A stretch of 64,000 nucleotides of DNA from contig NZ_CM002139.1 in NCBI RefSeq assembly GCF_000454545.1, forward strand, positions 694,717 through 758,716, in the 5' to 3' direction. Below the pieces are notes generated by a model, which saw nothing but the letters and a program-made list of their open reading frames with translations, did no database searches and was not told where the DNA came from. Shown here piece by piece: positions 30,650 to 39,468 of the stretch. Position numbers and translations under genes: made by a program. Numbering within the stretch: position 1 is the stretch's first letter; the number at the start of each line of letters is the position of its first letter. Source of the DNA: Xanthomonas cassavae CFBP 4642 (GTDB lineage: Bacteria > Pseudomonadota > Gammaproteobacteria > Xanthomonadales > Xanthomonadaceae).

Positions 30650-31726
30650 TCATCCCACCATGCGCAGCGACAGGTCCTGTGCGCGCAGCTCGTGCGCGAT
30701 CATGCGGTCGATCACCCGCCGCGCCCACATGCCGCCGGCATCGACGTTGAGGTTGTAGAAGGTGTGGTCCGGATGCGCATCGATGGCGCGCTGCTGCGCC
30801 TCCAGCACCGCCTCGTCCTCGCCGAACACGCCGGTGACGCCGGCACGCGTGAGCGTGGTCAGGGACTGGTCGTGCAGCGCGTAGTTGCGCATGAACGCCC
30901 AGAAGTAATGGCAGGTGGTATCGGTCTCCGGGGTGATGGTGTTGAGTACGTAGCCGTTGACGCCCTGGCTGCGGTCGCCCTCCGGCGCGCCGGTGCCGGC
31001 GATGGCCACGCCGACATCGATGGCGATGGTGCCGGGCGCTTCGAAGCGGATGATCTGCCAGCGATCGACCTTACCGCGGTAATCGAGATGGCGCGCGATC
31101 TGGCTGGCCCAGAACGGCGGCGCGTCGATATCGCGCATCCAGCGCGACACCACCACCGAGCGGTCGCCGTGCACCACGTCGAAGGGCGCTTCGGCGATTT
31201 CGTCCTGGCCGATACTGGAGCCGTGCACGAAGGTTTCGTGGGTCAGGTCCATCAGGTTGTCCAGCACCAGCCGGTAGTCGCACTTGGCGTAGATGGTGCG
31301 GCCATCGCCGGCCCAGGCCGGGTCGTGCGCCCAGTGCAGATCCGGGATCAGTGCGGTGTCGGCCTTGGCCGGGTCGCCCGGCCAGATCCACACGTAGCGG
31401 TGCTTCTCGGCCACCGGAAAACTGCGCACGCAGGCCGAGGGATTGATGGTTTCCTGCGAGGGCATATGCACGCAACGGCCCTGGGTGTTGTAGACCAGGC
31501 CGTGATATCCGCACACCACGTCGTCGCCGCGCAGCTTACCCATCGACAGCGGCACCAGGCGGTGCCAGCAGGCGTCTTCCAGCGCCACCACCGCGCCGGC
31601 AGTGCTGCGGTAGAGCACCACGTCCAGGTTGCAGACCTTGCGCGGGCTCAGGGCGTGCTTGATTTCGTGGTCCCAGGCGACGGCATACCACGCGTTGAGG
31701 GGAAACAGCGGCTTGGACTGGGACAT
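30650..31726 (-). CDS. vanA: Vanillate O-demethylase oxygenase subunit
   Basis: A 358-residue Rieske non-heme iron oxygenase that demethylates vanillate to protocatechuate and formaldehyde. The Rieske cluster ligands are C53-x-H55 (DACWHRLVPL) and C72-x2-H75 (VCGYHGLVYN). The mononuclear iron site lies in NLMDLTHETFVHGSS near residue 155-165 (Asp and two His). ATG at 31726. Upstream is a TTGTATACAA palindrome, a likely VanR site. The gene order vanA-vanR-vanB on one strand is slightly unusual because the regulator sits between the two subunits. Confidence 0.92.
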   Translation of the reverse strand: MSQSKPLFPLNAWYAVAWDHEIKHALSPRKVCNLDVVLYRSTAGAVVALEDACWHRLVPLSMGKLRGDDVVCGYHGLVYNTQGRCVHMPSQETINPSACVRSFPVAEKHRYVWIWPGDPAKADTALIPDLHWAHDPAWAGDGRTIYAKCDYRLVLDNLMDLTHETFVHGSSIGQDEIAEAPFDVVHGDRSVVVSRWMRDIDAPPFWASQIARHLDYRGKVDRWQIIRFEAPGTIAIDVGVAIAGTGAPEGDRSQGVNGYVLNTITPETDTTCHYFWAFMRNYALHDQSLTTLTRAGVTGVFGEDEAVLEAQQRAIDAHPDHTFYNLNVDAGGMWARRVIDRMIAHELRAQDLSLRMVG

Positions 31727-31745
31727 GACCGTGACTCATGGGGTT

Positions 31746-31755
31746 TTGTATACAA
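31746..31755. promoter_or_regulatory. Candidate VanR operator before vanA
   Basis: A perfect palindrome TTGTATACAA lies 20 bases upstream of the vanA start. FCD-type GntR regulators bind short palindromes of this kind. The same TGTATACA core recurs at 31842. Confidence 0.5.
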
Positions 31756-31841
31756 CCTGGGGTACGCATCGGCGCCGATGCGCCGGCTGGCAACCAGTTG
31801 ACGCGCATGCCAGCGCTGGCGTCTGCTTGCAAGCGAAGTTA

Positions 31842-31849
31842 TGTATACA
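31842..31849. promoter_or_regulatory. Second TGTATACA palindrome in the vanA-pcaI region
   Basis: An exact copy of the TGTATACA core, 95 bases from the first, in the same intergenic region. It may be a second VanR half of a looped operator or link pca expression to the van regulator. Confidence 0.4.
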
Positions 31850-31894
31850 CCGGAGACAATGTCGTGGCACCACCACATGCGCGAATTTGTGCGT

Positions 31895-31926
31895 TTATCG
31901 GATGTAAACGCCGATAATCGGATTGA
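31895..31926. promoter_or_regulatory. Candidate IclR-type PcaR/PcaU operator
   Basis: Three related repeats, TTATCGGATG (31895), CCGATAA (31911, inverted) and TAATCGGATT (31916), together contain CGATAATCG. This is the core of the known PcaR site GTTCGATAATCGCAC and resembles the triple-repeat operator of Acinetobacter PcaU/PobR. It lies about 60 bases before pcaI. Confidence 0.6.
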
Positions 31927-31984
31927 CCGCGCCATCTGGCCGGCTCTACCGTGGTGGCTAGTTTCGCAACCCAGGCATGCTGCC

Positions 31985-32848
31985 ATGGCCGAAGTCGTTT
32001 CCCTGAGAGAGGCGGTGTCCCACCTGGTCGTCGACGGCGACAGCGTGGCGATGGAGGGCTTCACCCACCTGATTCCGCATGCGGCCGGACACGAGGTGAT
32101 TCGCCAGCACAAGCGCAACCTGCGCCTGGTGCGCATGACCCCGGACCTGATCTACGACCAGCTGATCGGCGCCGGCTGCGCGACGGCACTGCGGTTCTCG
32201 TGGGGTGGCAATCCGGGGGTGGGGTCGCTGCACCGCCTGCGCGATGCGGTCGAACATGCCTGGCCGCAGCCGTTGCAGCTGCGCGAGCACAGCCACGCCG
32301 ACATGGCCAACGCCTATGTCGCCGGCGCCTCGGGGCTGCCGTTTGCGGTGTTGCGCGGCTATGTCGGCTCGGACCTGCCGCGCGTCAACGACAGCATCAA
32401 GTTCCTGCAATGCCCGTACACCGGGGAGACGCTGGCCGCCACGCCGGCCGTCAACCCCGATGTCACCGTGATCCACGCGCAACAGGCCGACCGTCGCGGC
32501 AATGTGCTGCTGTGGGGCATCCTGGGCGTGCAGAAGGAAGCCGCGCTGGCCGCGCGCAAGGTGATCGTGACGGTGGAAGAGATCGTTGACACGCTCGACG
32601 CACCGCCCAATGCCTGCATCCTGCCGCGCTGGGTGGTCGATGCGGTCTGCCACGTGCCTGGCGGCGCCGCACCGTCGTACGCGCACGGCTACTACGCGCG
32701 CGACAACCGCTTCTATCTGCGCTGGGATGCGATTGCACGCGAGCGTGCGCGGTTCCAGCAGTGGATCCAGACGCATGTCCTCGATACGCAGGATTTCGCC
32801 GACTTCCGGCGCGTGTACGCGCACGCGCAGCAGCAGGTGGCCGCATGA
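31985..32848 (+). CDS. pcaI: 3-oxoadipate CoA-transferase subunit A
   Basis: A 287-residue alpha subunit that with PcaJ transfers CoA from succinyl-CoA to 3-oxoadipate. Family segments are VVDGDSVAMEGFTHLIPHAA near residue 14 and TALRFSWGGNPGVGSLHRLR near 68. The ATG at 31985 (MAEVVSLREAV) is chosen; an open extension to 31841 runs through the operator region. First gene of pcaIJFHGBDC, overlapping pcaJ by ATGA. Confidence 0.88.
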   Translation: MAEVVSLREAVSHLVVDGDSVAMEGFTHLIPHAAGHEVIRQHKRNLRLVRMTPDLIYDQLIGAGCATALRFSWGGNPGVGSLHRLRDAVEHAWPQPLQLREHSHADMANAYVAGASGLPFAVLRGYVGSDLPRVNDSIKFLQCPYTGETLAATPAVNPDVTVIHAQQADRRGNVLLWGILGVQKEAALAARKVIVTVEEIVDTLDAPPNACILPRWVVDAVCHVPGGAAPSYAHGYYARDNRFYLRWDAIARERARFQQWIQTHVLDTQDFADFRRVYAHAQQQVAA

Positions 32849-33633
32849 GCGAGGTCAGCACCAACGAGATGATGACCGTGGCCGCGGCGCGGCGCCTGCC
32901 TGACGGGGCGGTATGTTTCGTCGGTATCGGCCTGCCGTCCACCGCCGCCAATCTGGCCCGGCTGACGCATGCGCCCGATGTCACCCTGATTTACGAATCC
33001 GGCCCGATCGGCGCCCGACCGGACGTACTGCCGCTGTCGATCGGCGACGGCGAACTGGCCGAGACCGCCGACACCGTGGTCTCCACGCCGGAAATCTTTC
33101 GCTACTGGCTGCAGGGCGGCCGCGTGGATGTGGGGTTTCTGGGCGCGGCGCAGATCGATCGCCATGCCAATCTCAACACCACCGTGATCGGCGACTACGC
33201 GGCGCCGAAGACGCGCCTGCCCGGGGCCGGCGGCGCGCCGGAAATCGCGGCCAGCGCCAAGCAGGTCTTCATCATCATGCGCCAGTCCAAACGCAGCTTC
33301 GTGCCGGTGCTGGATTTCATCACCACCGTCGGGCATCTGGAGGGCGGCGATGCGCGCGCGCGCGCCGGCCTGCCCGGCGCCGGTCCCACGGTGGTGGTCA
33401 CCGACCTGTGCGTGATGGAGCCCGATCCGGTGACCCGCGAACTCACGGTGACCGCGCTGCACCCGGGCATCACCCGCGAGCAGGTGAGTGCGGCCACCGG
33501 TTGGCCGATCCGCTTTGCCGACACGCTTGCCCAGACCCCTGTGCCCACCGCGACCGAGCTGCAGGCACTGCGCGCGCTGCAGGCACGCACCGATGCCGCG
33601 CACGGCACCCAGTCCGCCGGGGCAGAGGCATGA
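32845..33633 (+). CDS. pcaJ: 3-oxoadipate CoA-transferase subunit B
   Basis: A 262-residue beta subunit. The catalytic glutamate lies in TLIYESGPIGARPDVLPLSI (ESG motif near residue 51). FLGAAQIDRHANLNTTVIGD is the GAAQ.D..GN.N family segment. Both ends overlap neighbours by four bases (ATGA with pcaI and with pcaF), indicating tight translational coupling. Confidence 0.9.
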   Translation: MSEVSTNEMMTVAAARRLPDGAVCFVGIGLPSTAANLARLTHAPDVTLIYESGPIGARPDVLPLSIGDGELAETADTVVSTPEIFRYWLQGGRVDVGFLGAAQIDRHANLNTTVIGDYAAPKTRLPGAGGAPEIAASAKQVFIIMRQSKRSFVPVLDFITTVGHLEGGDARARAGLPGAGPTVVVTDLCVMEPDPVTRELTVTALHPGITREQVSAATGWPIRFADTLAQTPVPTATELQALRALQARTDAAHGTQSAGAEA

Positions 33634-34838
33634 GCGAGGTCTATCTGATCGATGGCATCCGCACGCCGATCGGCCGGTACGGTGGCGCGCTGTCCAGCGT
33701 GCGCGCCGACGACCTGGGCGCGGTGCCGCTGGCCGCATTGCTGGCACGGCATCCCTCGCTGGACCCGGGCGCCATCGACGATGTCTACCTGGGCTGCGCC
33801 AACCAGGCCGGCGAAGACAACCGCAATGTCGCGCGCATGAGCCTGCTGCTGGCCGGCTTGCCCAGCTCGGTGCCGGGCAGCACGCTCAATCGGCTGTGCG
33901 GGTCCGGGCTGGATGCGGTCGGCACCGTGGCGCGCGGCATCCGCGCCGGAGAACTGGGGCTGGCAATCGCCGGTGGTGTGGAATCGATGTCGCGTGCGCC
34001 GTGGGTCGTGGGCAAGGCCGAGAGCGCCTTCGCCCGCACCCAGCAACTGGAAGACACCACCATGGGCTGGCGCTTCATCAATCCGCGCCTGCAGGCCGCC
34101 TACGGCACCGAGTTGATGGGCGAAACCGCCGAAAACGTCGCGCAGCGCCAAGCTGTCTCGCGCGAAGATCAGGATGCGTTCGCCCTGCGCAGCCAGCAAC
34201 GCGTGGCAGCGGCGCAGGCGGCCGGCTTCTTCGATGGCGAACTCACCTCGGTGCCGGTGGCCGCGTGCAAGGGTAGCGACGCCGGTACCGTGGAATACGA
34301 CGAGGCGCCGCGGCCGACTACCACCGCCGAGATGCTGGACAAGCTCAAGCCGGTCTTCCGCCAGCCCGGCACCGTCACTGCCGGCAATGCGTCCGGCGTC
34401 AACGACGGCGCTGCCGCGTTGCTGCTGGCCTCGGCGCAGGCGGTCCAGGCGCATGGCCTGACGCCGCGTGCGCGGGTGCTCGGTTTTGCTGCAGCAGGTG
34501 TCGAACCGGCCTACATGGGCATCGGCCCGGTGCCTGCCACGCAGCGCCTGCTGGCCCGGTTGAACCTGCGCATCGAGCAGTTCGACGCGATCGAACTCAA
34601 CGAAGCGTTCGCCGCCCAGGCACTGGCCTGCATGCGCCAGCTCGGGCTGGCCGATGACGCTGCGCACGTCAACGCCAATGGTGGTGCGATCGCGCTGGGT
34701 CATCCGCTGGGCATGAGCGGCGCGCGGCTGGCGCTGACCTTGTTGCGCCAGCTCGAAGCCGGCAACGGCAGGTTCGGGCTGGCTAGCATGTGTATTGGCG
34801 TCGGGCAGGGCGTGGCGCTGGCGATCGAACGCCTGTGA
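33630..34838 (+). CDS. pcaF: 3-oxoadipyl-CoA thiolase
   Basis: A 402-residue thiolase that splits 3-oxoadipyl-CoA into succinyl-CoA and acetyl-CoA, the last step of the pathway. The acylated cysteine is C90 (LNRLCGSGLDAV). The C-terminal catalytic parts are NANGGAIALGHPLGMSGARL (His) and ASMCIGVGQGVA (Cys). Normal length for the family. Overlaps pcaJ by four bases. Confidence 0.93.
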   Translation: MSEVYLIDGIRTPIGRYGGALSSVRADDLGAVPLAALLARHPSLDPGAIDDVYLGCANQAGEDNRNVARMSLLLAGLPSSVPGSTLNRLCGSGLDAVGTVARGIRAGELGLAIAGGVESMSRAPWVVGKAESAFARTQQLEDTTMGWRFINPRLQAAYGTELMGETAENVAQRQAVSREDQDAFALRSQQRVAAAQAAGFFDGELTSVPVAACKGSDAGTVEYDEAPRPTTTAEMLDKLKPVFRQPGTVTAGNASGVNDGAAALLLASAQAVQAHGLTPRARVLGFAAAGVEPAYMGIGPVPATQRLLARLNLRIEQFDAIELNEAFAAQALACMRQLGLADDAAHVNANGGAIALGHPLGMSGARLALTLLRQLEAGNGRFGLASMCIGVGQGVALAIERL

Positions 34839-34920
34839 GCCTGGTCATTGCAACCGATCGGGCACCACCTGCACACCCATTGGCTTGAACGTGCCGCAGT
34901 GCGGCCAGGGAGATCTCACC

Positions 34921-35652
34921 ATGCGCGATACCTCCGTCGATACGCCAGCTGTTGATCCGTTGCTCGGCTACCGCCGCAGCCAACCCGGTACGCAGCCGCC
35001 GTATCTGCATCTGCCTTACGCGTCCACGGCCCTGCGCGGACCGCGACGCGCGCCGATCCAGATCCCGGTGACCTTGTCGGAAGTGACTGGCCCACGCCTG
35101 GACCGGCTGACCCTCGGCGCACATGCAGCCGATCTCACCGCAGGCTTCAGCGGCGAGCCGCTGGGCGAGCGCATCATCGTGTCCGGCCGCGTGCTGGACG
35201 AAAACGGCAAGCCGGTGCGCAACAGCCTGGTGGAAGTCTGGCAATGCAATGCCGCCGGCCGTTACCAGCACGAAGGCGATCGCCATGAAGCGCCGCTGGA
35301 CCCCAACTTCCGCGGCACCGGTCAGGTCCTCACCGACGATCACGGGCGCTACGCGTTCAAGACTGTCAAGCCTGGCGCGTACCCGTGGCGCAACCACTAC
35401 AACGCCTGGCGGCCGGCGCACATCCATTTCTCATTGCATGGCGATGGTATCGGCCAGCGCCTGATCACGCAGATGTATTTCCCCGGCGACCCGCTGCTGG
35501 CGCACGACCCCATCTACAACTGCGTCGACGACGCGCTGGCACGCGAGCGCATGGTGTCCAGCCTCGATTGGGAAAACGCGGTCAGCGAATACGCGCTGGC
35601 CTACCGCTTCGACATCGTGCTGCGCGGTCGCAAGCAAACGGTCTGGGAGTGA
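34921..35652 (+). CDS. pcaH: Protocatechuate 3,4-dioxygenase beta subunit
   Basis: A 243-residue beta subunit of the intradiol dioxygenase that opens protocatechuate to 3-carboxy-cis,cis-muconate. The iron ligands (two Tyr, two His) lie in NAAGRYQHEGD and YPWRNHYNAWRPAHIHFSL. ATG at 34921, after AGGGAGATCTCACC. Followed four bases later by pcaG. Confidence 0.93.
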   Translation: MRDTSVDTPAVDPLLGYRRSQPGTQPPYLHLPYASTALRGPRRAPIQIPVTLSEVTGPRLDRLTLGAHAADLTAGFSGEPLGERIIVSGRVLDENGKPVRNSLVEVWQCNAAGRYQHEGDRHEAPLDPNFRGTGQVLTDDHGRYAFKTVKPGAYPWRNHYNAWRPAHIHFSLHGDGIGQRLITQMYFPGDPLLAHDPIYNCVDDALARERMVSSLDWENAVSEYALAYRFDIVLRGRKQTVWE

Positions 35653-35656
35653 GTCG

Positions 35657-36220
35657 ATGAGCCTGAATGCCACCCCGTCGCAAACCGTTGGGCCGTATTA
35701 CCGGCTCGGCCTGGAACCGCTGTATCGCGATCGCCTGGCGCCGCCGCAGGCTGCCGGCACGCCGGTGCAGATCAGCGGCTGTGTCTATGACGGCGCCGGT
35801 GCGCCGGTGTCCGACGCCGTGCTGGAGCTGTGGCAGGCCGATGCGGCCGGCATCTACGCGCATGTCGCCGACGCGCGCCACCAGGCGCACGACGCTACCT
35901 TCGATGGCTGGGGCCGGGTGCCCACCGATGCGCAGGGGCGGTTCTCCTTCGCCACGGTCAAGCCGGGCGCCGTGGCCGGCCCGGATGGCCGGCCCCAGGC
36001 CGCGCATCTGACCGTGCTGGTGCTGATGCGCGGGCTGCTGCGCGCCGCATCGGCGCGGCTGTACTTTGCCGACGACCCGCACCTGGGCAGCGACACCATC
36101 CTGGCGCTGGTACCGGCCGAACGCCGCGGGACTCTGCTGGCCCAGCCCCGCGGCGACGGCGCCTACGCCTGGGACGTGCACATGCAGGGCGATGCGGAAA
36201 CGGTGTTCTTCCAGTATTGA
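35657..36220 (+). CDS. pcaG: Protocatechuate 3,4-dioxygenase alpha subunit
   Basis: A 187-residue subunit lacking the iron ligands but lining the active site with PcaH. The N-terminus LNATPSQTVGPYYRLGL and the segment VLELWQADAAGIYAHVAD are typical. Starts four bases after pcaH with TGGGAGTGAGTCG upstream. Confidence 0.92.
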   Translation: MSLNATPSQTVGPYYRLGLEPLYRDRLAPPQAAGTPVQISGCVYDGAGAPVSDAVLELWQADAAGIYAHVADARHQAHDATFDGWGRVPTDAQGRFSFATVKPGAVAGPDGRPQAAHLTVLVLMRGLLRAASARLYFADDPHLGSDTILALVPAERRGTLLAQPRGDGAYAWDVHMQGDAETVFFQY

Positions 36221-36492
36221 TCCACCGGTGGCATGTCTGCACGCACCGTGCAGATGAGGCGGTGTGCCGCGCGCTTGCGGAAACATGCGGCGATGGCACG
36301 CCGCCGCAGCACAACGCCGACAGGCTGGGTAGGCGCATGCAGGCGCGGGTGCGGCGTGCCGGGCGCACCCAATGGACACCCGGCCATCGGCATTGCGTCG
36401 CCAGGCAGGCGCGTTGGACGCATTGCCCGATCGTCTAGTTGGCACCCCCGTACTTCGGTGCCATGCTGCCGGCACGCCAAGAGATGCAATGC
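36221..36492. other. pcaG-pcaB intergenic, no gene
   Basis: 272 bases with no gene or clear terminator. The longer gap than elsewhere in the operon could hold a secondary promoter, but no convincing -35/-10 pair stands out. Confidence 0.35.
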
Positions 36493-37845
36493 ATGAGTGC
36501 GACGTCCTCGCTGTTGGGATCCTTGTTTGGCGACGCCGCGTGCGACGCACTGTTCGATGATGCGGCGCGCGTACAGGCCATGCTGCACTTCGAAGCGGCG
36601 CTTGCCGGTGCGCAGGCGCAGTGCGGCGTGATTCCCGCCGACGCGGCGCATGCCATCGCTGCTGCCTGCGATGTGCAGCGCTACGATCTGGCCGTGTTGG
36701 CGCAGGCCACCGCATTGGCCGGCAACCCCGCCATTCCGCTGGTCAAGGCGCTGACCGCGCGGGTGGGCGCACACGATGCCGCCGCCGCGCGCTGGGTGCA
36801 TTGGGGCGCCACCAGCCAGGACGTGATCGATACCGGTACGGTGCTGCAGCTGCGCGCGGCGCTGGAGCTGTTGTTGCCGCGCCTGCAGCAGCTGTGCGGC
36901 GAGCTGGCCGAACTGGCCGCCCGCGAGCGCGCTACCGGGCTGCCTGGGCGCACCTTGCTGCAACAGGCCGTGCCGGTGACCTTCGGGCTCAAGGCGGCCG
37001 GCTGGCTGGATGCGCTGCAGCGTGCTCATCGACGCCTGCATGCGCTGCGCGCCGACGCGCTGGTGCTGCAGTTCGGCGGCGCGGCCGGCACGCTGGCCTC
37101 GCTGCAGGCACGCGGGCTCGATGTGGCCCAGGCGCTGGCCACCACGCTGGCGCTGCCGTTGCCGGCGGTGCCCTGGCACACCGCGCGCGATCGTATCGTC
37201 GAGGTTGGCTGCGCGTTCGGTCTGCTGGCCGGCACGCTGGGCAAGATCGGTGGCGACGTGGTGCTGCTGATGCAATCGGAGGTCGGCGAGGCGTTCGAAC
37301 CCTCGGCCGCCGGCAAGGGGGGCTCGTCGGCGATGCCGCACAAGCGCAACCCGGTCTCCAGCGTGGCGGCGGTCGCGGCGGCCACGCGCGTACCGGGTCT
37401 GGTCGCCACGTTGTTCAGCGCGATGCTGCAGCCGCACGAGCGCGCCGCCGGCCAGTGGCATGCCGAATGGGACACGCTGCCGCAGATCGTGCGGCTCACC
37501 GCCGGCAGCCTGGCGCAGATGCAGGCCTGCCTGGCCGGGTTGGACCTGGACCGCACGCGCATGCGCACGCACCTGGACAGCCACGGCGGCGTGCTCTACG
37601 CCGAAGCGGCGGTATTCGCGCTGGCCGCGCAGCTCGGCAAGCCGCAGGCGCACGCACTGGTCGAACAGGCGGTGGTGCTGGCCCAGGCCCAGCAGCGGCA
37701 TCTGCGCGAGGTACTGGGCGATGATCCGCAGGTGAGTGCGGTGCTCACGCACGCGCAACTGCAGGCGGTGTTCGATAGCGACAGCTGGCGTGGCCTGTCC
37801 TCGGTCTGGATCGACCGCGTGCTGGCCGGCTCCCCTTCCCGTTGA
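36493..37845 (+). CDS. pcaB: 3-carboxy-cis,cis-muconate cycloisomerase
   Basis: A 450-residue member of the fumarase/adenylosuccinate lyase superfamily that lactonises 3-carboxymuconate. The superfamily signature KGGSSAMPHKRNPVSS is near residue 275, and HWGATSQDVIDTGTVLQL near 102 carries the conserved His. The ATG at 36493 (MSATSSLLGSLF) has AAGAGA eight bases upstream; an ATG three codons earlier is possible. Confidence 0.92.
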   Translation: MSATSSLLGSLFGDAACDALFDDAARVQAMLHFEAALAGAQAQCGVIPADAAHAIAAACDVQRYDLAVLAQATALAGNPAIPLVKALTARVGAHDAAAARWVHWGATSQDVIDTGTVLQLRAALELLLPRLQQLCGELAELAARERATGLPGRTLLQQAVPVTFGLKAAGWLDALQRAHRRLHALRADALVLQFGGAAGTLASLQARGLDVAQALATTLALPLPAVPWHTARDRIVEVGCAFGLLAGTLGKIGGDVVLLMQSEVGEAFEPSAAGKGGSSAMPHKRNPVSSVAAVAAATRVPGLVATLFSAMLQPHERAAGQWHAEWDTLPQIVRLTAGSLAQMQACLAGLDLDRTRMRTHLDSHGGVLYAEAAVFALAAQLGKPQAHALVEQAVVLAQAQQRHLREVLGDDPQVSAVLTHAQLQAVFDSDSWRGLSSVWIDRVLAGSPSR

Positions 37846-37855
37846 CGGTGCTTCG

Positions 37856-38638
37856 ATGGCCTATCTCCAACTGCCCACCCATCGCCTGCACTATCGCCTG
37901 GACGGCACCGAAGGCCGGCCCTGGCTGACCTTCTGCAATTCGCTCGGCACCGACCTGCACATGTGGGACGTGCAGATCGCCGCGTTCGCCCCGCACTTCC
38001 GCATCCTGCGTTACGACCGCCGTGGCCACGGCTATTCGGAAACGCCGCCGGGTCCCTACAGCGTCGCCGACCTGGGCCAGGATGTGCTGGCACTGTGGGA
38101 TGGCCTGCAGATCGAGCGCAGCGACTTCTGCGGGCTGTCGATCGGTGGGCTGACCGGGCAGTGGCTGGGCCTGCACGCGCCACAGCGGCTGCGGCGGCTG
38201 GTGGTGTGCGCCACCGCGCAGAAGATCGGCAGCACCGATACTTGGGAAACGCGCATTGACAAGGTACGCAGCGAGGGCCTGCCGGTGCTGATCGACGCCA
38301 CCTTGCAGCGCTGGTTCACGCCGGCATTCGCCATCAGCCACGCGCAGCGGCTGGACATGATTGCCGCCGCGTTCGTCTCCACCTCGCCCGCCGGCTACAT
38401 CGCCTGTTGTCAGGCAGTGGCCGAGGCGGATTTCCGTGGTGCGCTGGATGGGCTGGCCCTGCCGCTATTGGCGCTGGCCGGCGACGACGACCCGGTGTGC
38501 CCGCCGCCGAATCTGCGCGAGATCGCCTACGCCGCACCCGATGGCCATTACGCGCAGGTGCCCGGCCGGCATCTGTGCAACCTGGAGTCGCCGGCCGCGT
38601 TCAATGACGCGGTGCTGGGCTTTCTGCAGGCCGATTGA
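37856..38638 (+). CDS. pcaD: 3-oxoadipate enol-lactone hydrolase
   Basis: A 260-residue alpha/beta hydrolase that opens 3-oxoadipate enol-lactone. The nucleophile is in DFCGLSIGGLTGQWLG near residue 88, an acid in LAGDDDPVCPP near 206, and the histidine in VPGRHLCNLESP near 238. ATG at 37856, 11 bases after the pcaB stop. Confidence 0.92.
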   Translation: MAYLQLPTHRLHYRLDGTEGRPWLTFCNSLGTDLHMWDVQIAAFAPHFRILRYDRRGHGYSETPPGPYSVADLGQDVLALWDGLQIERSDFCGLSIGGLTGQWLGLHAPQRLRRLVVCATAQKIGSTDTWETRIDKVRSEGLPVLIDATLQRWFTPAFAISHAQRLDMIAAAFVSTSPAGYIACCQAVAEADFRGALDGLALPLLALAGDDDPVCPPPNLREIAYAAPDGHYAQVPGRHLCNLESPAAFNDAVLGFLQAD

Positions 38639-38662
38639 TTCAACCCTACCGAAGGACACCCC

Positions 38663-39049
38663 ATGCACGAAGACGAGCGTTACCAGGCAGGCATGCGCGA
38701 ACGCCGGCGCGTCCTGGGCGATGCGCATGTCGATCGCGCGCTGGCCGCCCGGACCGAGCTGACTGCCGAGTTTCAGGACCTGATCACCCGCTATGCCTGG
38801 GGCACGATCTGGACCCGCGATGGCTTGCCTGCGCACACCCGCTCGTTGATCACCCTGTCGATGATGATCGCGCTCGGCCACGACGAAGAGTTCAAGCTGC
38901 ACGTGCGTGCAGCGCGCAACAATGGCGTGACCGCCGAGCAGATCAAGGAACTGCTGCTGCAGGCCGCGATCTACTGCGGCGTGCCCGCGGCCAACCATGC
39001 CTTTGCGCTGGCCAGGCCGATCCTGGAAGAACAGGCCGCCGCGGGCTGA
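38663..39049 (+). CDS. pcaC: 4-carboxymuconolactone decarboxylase
   Basis: A 128-residue enzyme that decarboxylates 4-carboxymuconolactone to 3-oxoadipate enol-lactone. The AhpD-like fold shows RRRVLGDAHVDRAL at the start, RYAWGTIWTRDGLPAHTRSL near 44 and LLLQAAIYCGVPAANHAFAL near 97. ATG at 38663 with CCGAAGGACACCCC upstream. Last intact gene of the pca operon. Confidence 0.93.
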   Translation: MHEDERYQAGMRERRRVLGDAHVDRALAARTELTAEFQDLITRYAWGTIWTRDGLPAHTRSLITLSMMIALGHDEEFKLHVRAARNNGVTAEQIKELLLQAAIYCGVPAANHAFALARPILEEQAAAG

Positions 39050-39113
39050 TGCGCGGCAGTCGCCACGCGCCTGCCATGCTCTGCATTCCATCGCGCCCAC
39101 CACGAGGCACCGC

Positions 39114-39378
39114 ATGATGCGACGACTTGCCTGTCTGCTGCTGCTCCTGCTCCCACTGGCCGCCAGCCAGTGCACAGCCGCAGCCCGGGCCAGGCACTGC
39201 GCTGGCGCAGGTGCGCGCCGACGATGGCCAGCACCTGGCGGTGTGGTCGCGCATCCCGGCGCAGTCGCGCGGTGTGGCCGTGCTGGTGCACGGCCGCACC
39301 TGTCATGTGGCGCAGGTGGAAGACGCCCATGCCGCCTGGGTGGATGCAGTGGTGAGCTTTCTGCGCCGGCCGCGCTAG
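39114..39378 (+). pseudogene. Exported alpha/beta hydrolase remnant
   Basis: A signal peptide (MMRRLACLLLLLLPLAASQC) starts at 39114. A frameshift near 39175 leads to QPQPGPGTALAQVRADDGQH, LAVWSRIPAQSRGVAVLVHG, RT, an alpha/beta hydrolase N-terminus up to the HGR(T) oxyanion loop. After that the frame reads VEDAHAAWVDAVVSFLRRPR and stops, which resembles a hydrolase C-terminal helix. About 200 internal residues including the nucleophile are missing. So this is a frameshifted gene with a large internal deletion. Confidence 0.6.
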
Positions 39379-39468
39379 GCGCCCGGCCTTCGGATGGCGG
39401 CCGCAAGCCAGAGGCGCGTTGCATCGGTGACGCACGGTCGCTCTGGGTACGTCCATGGTGCGCGGGGG

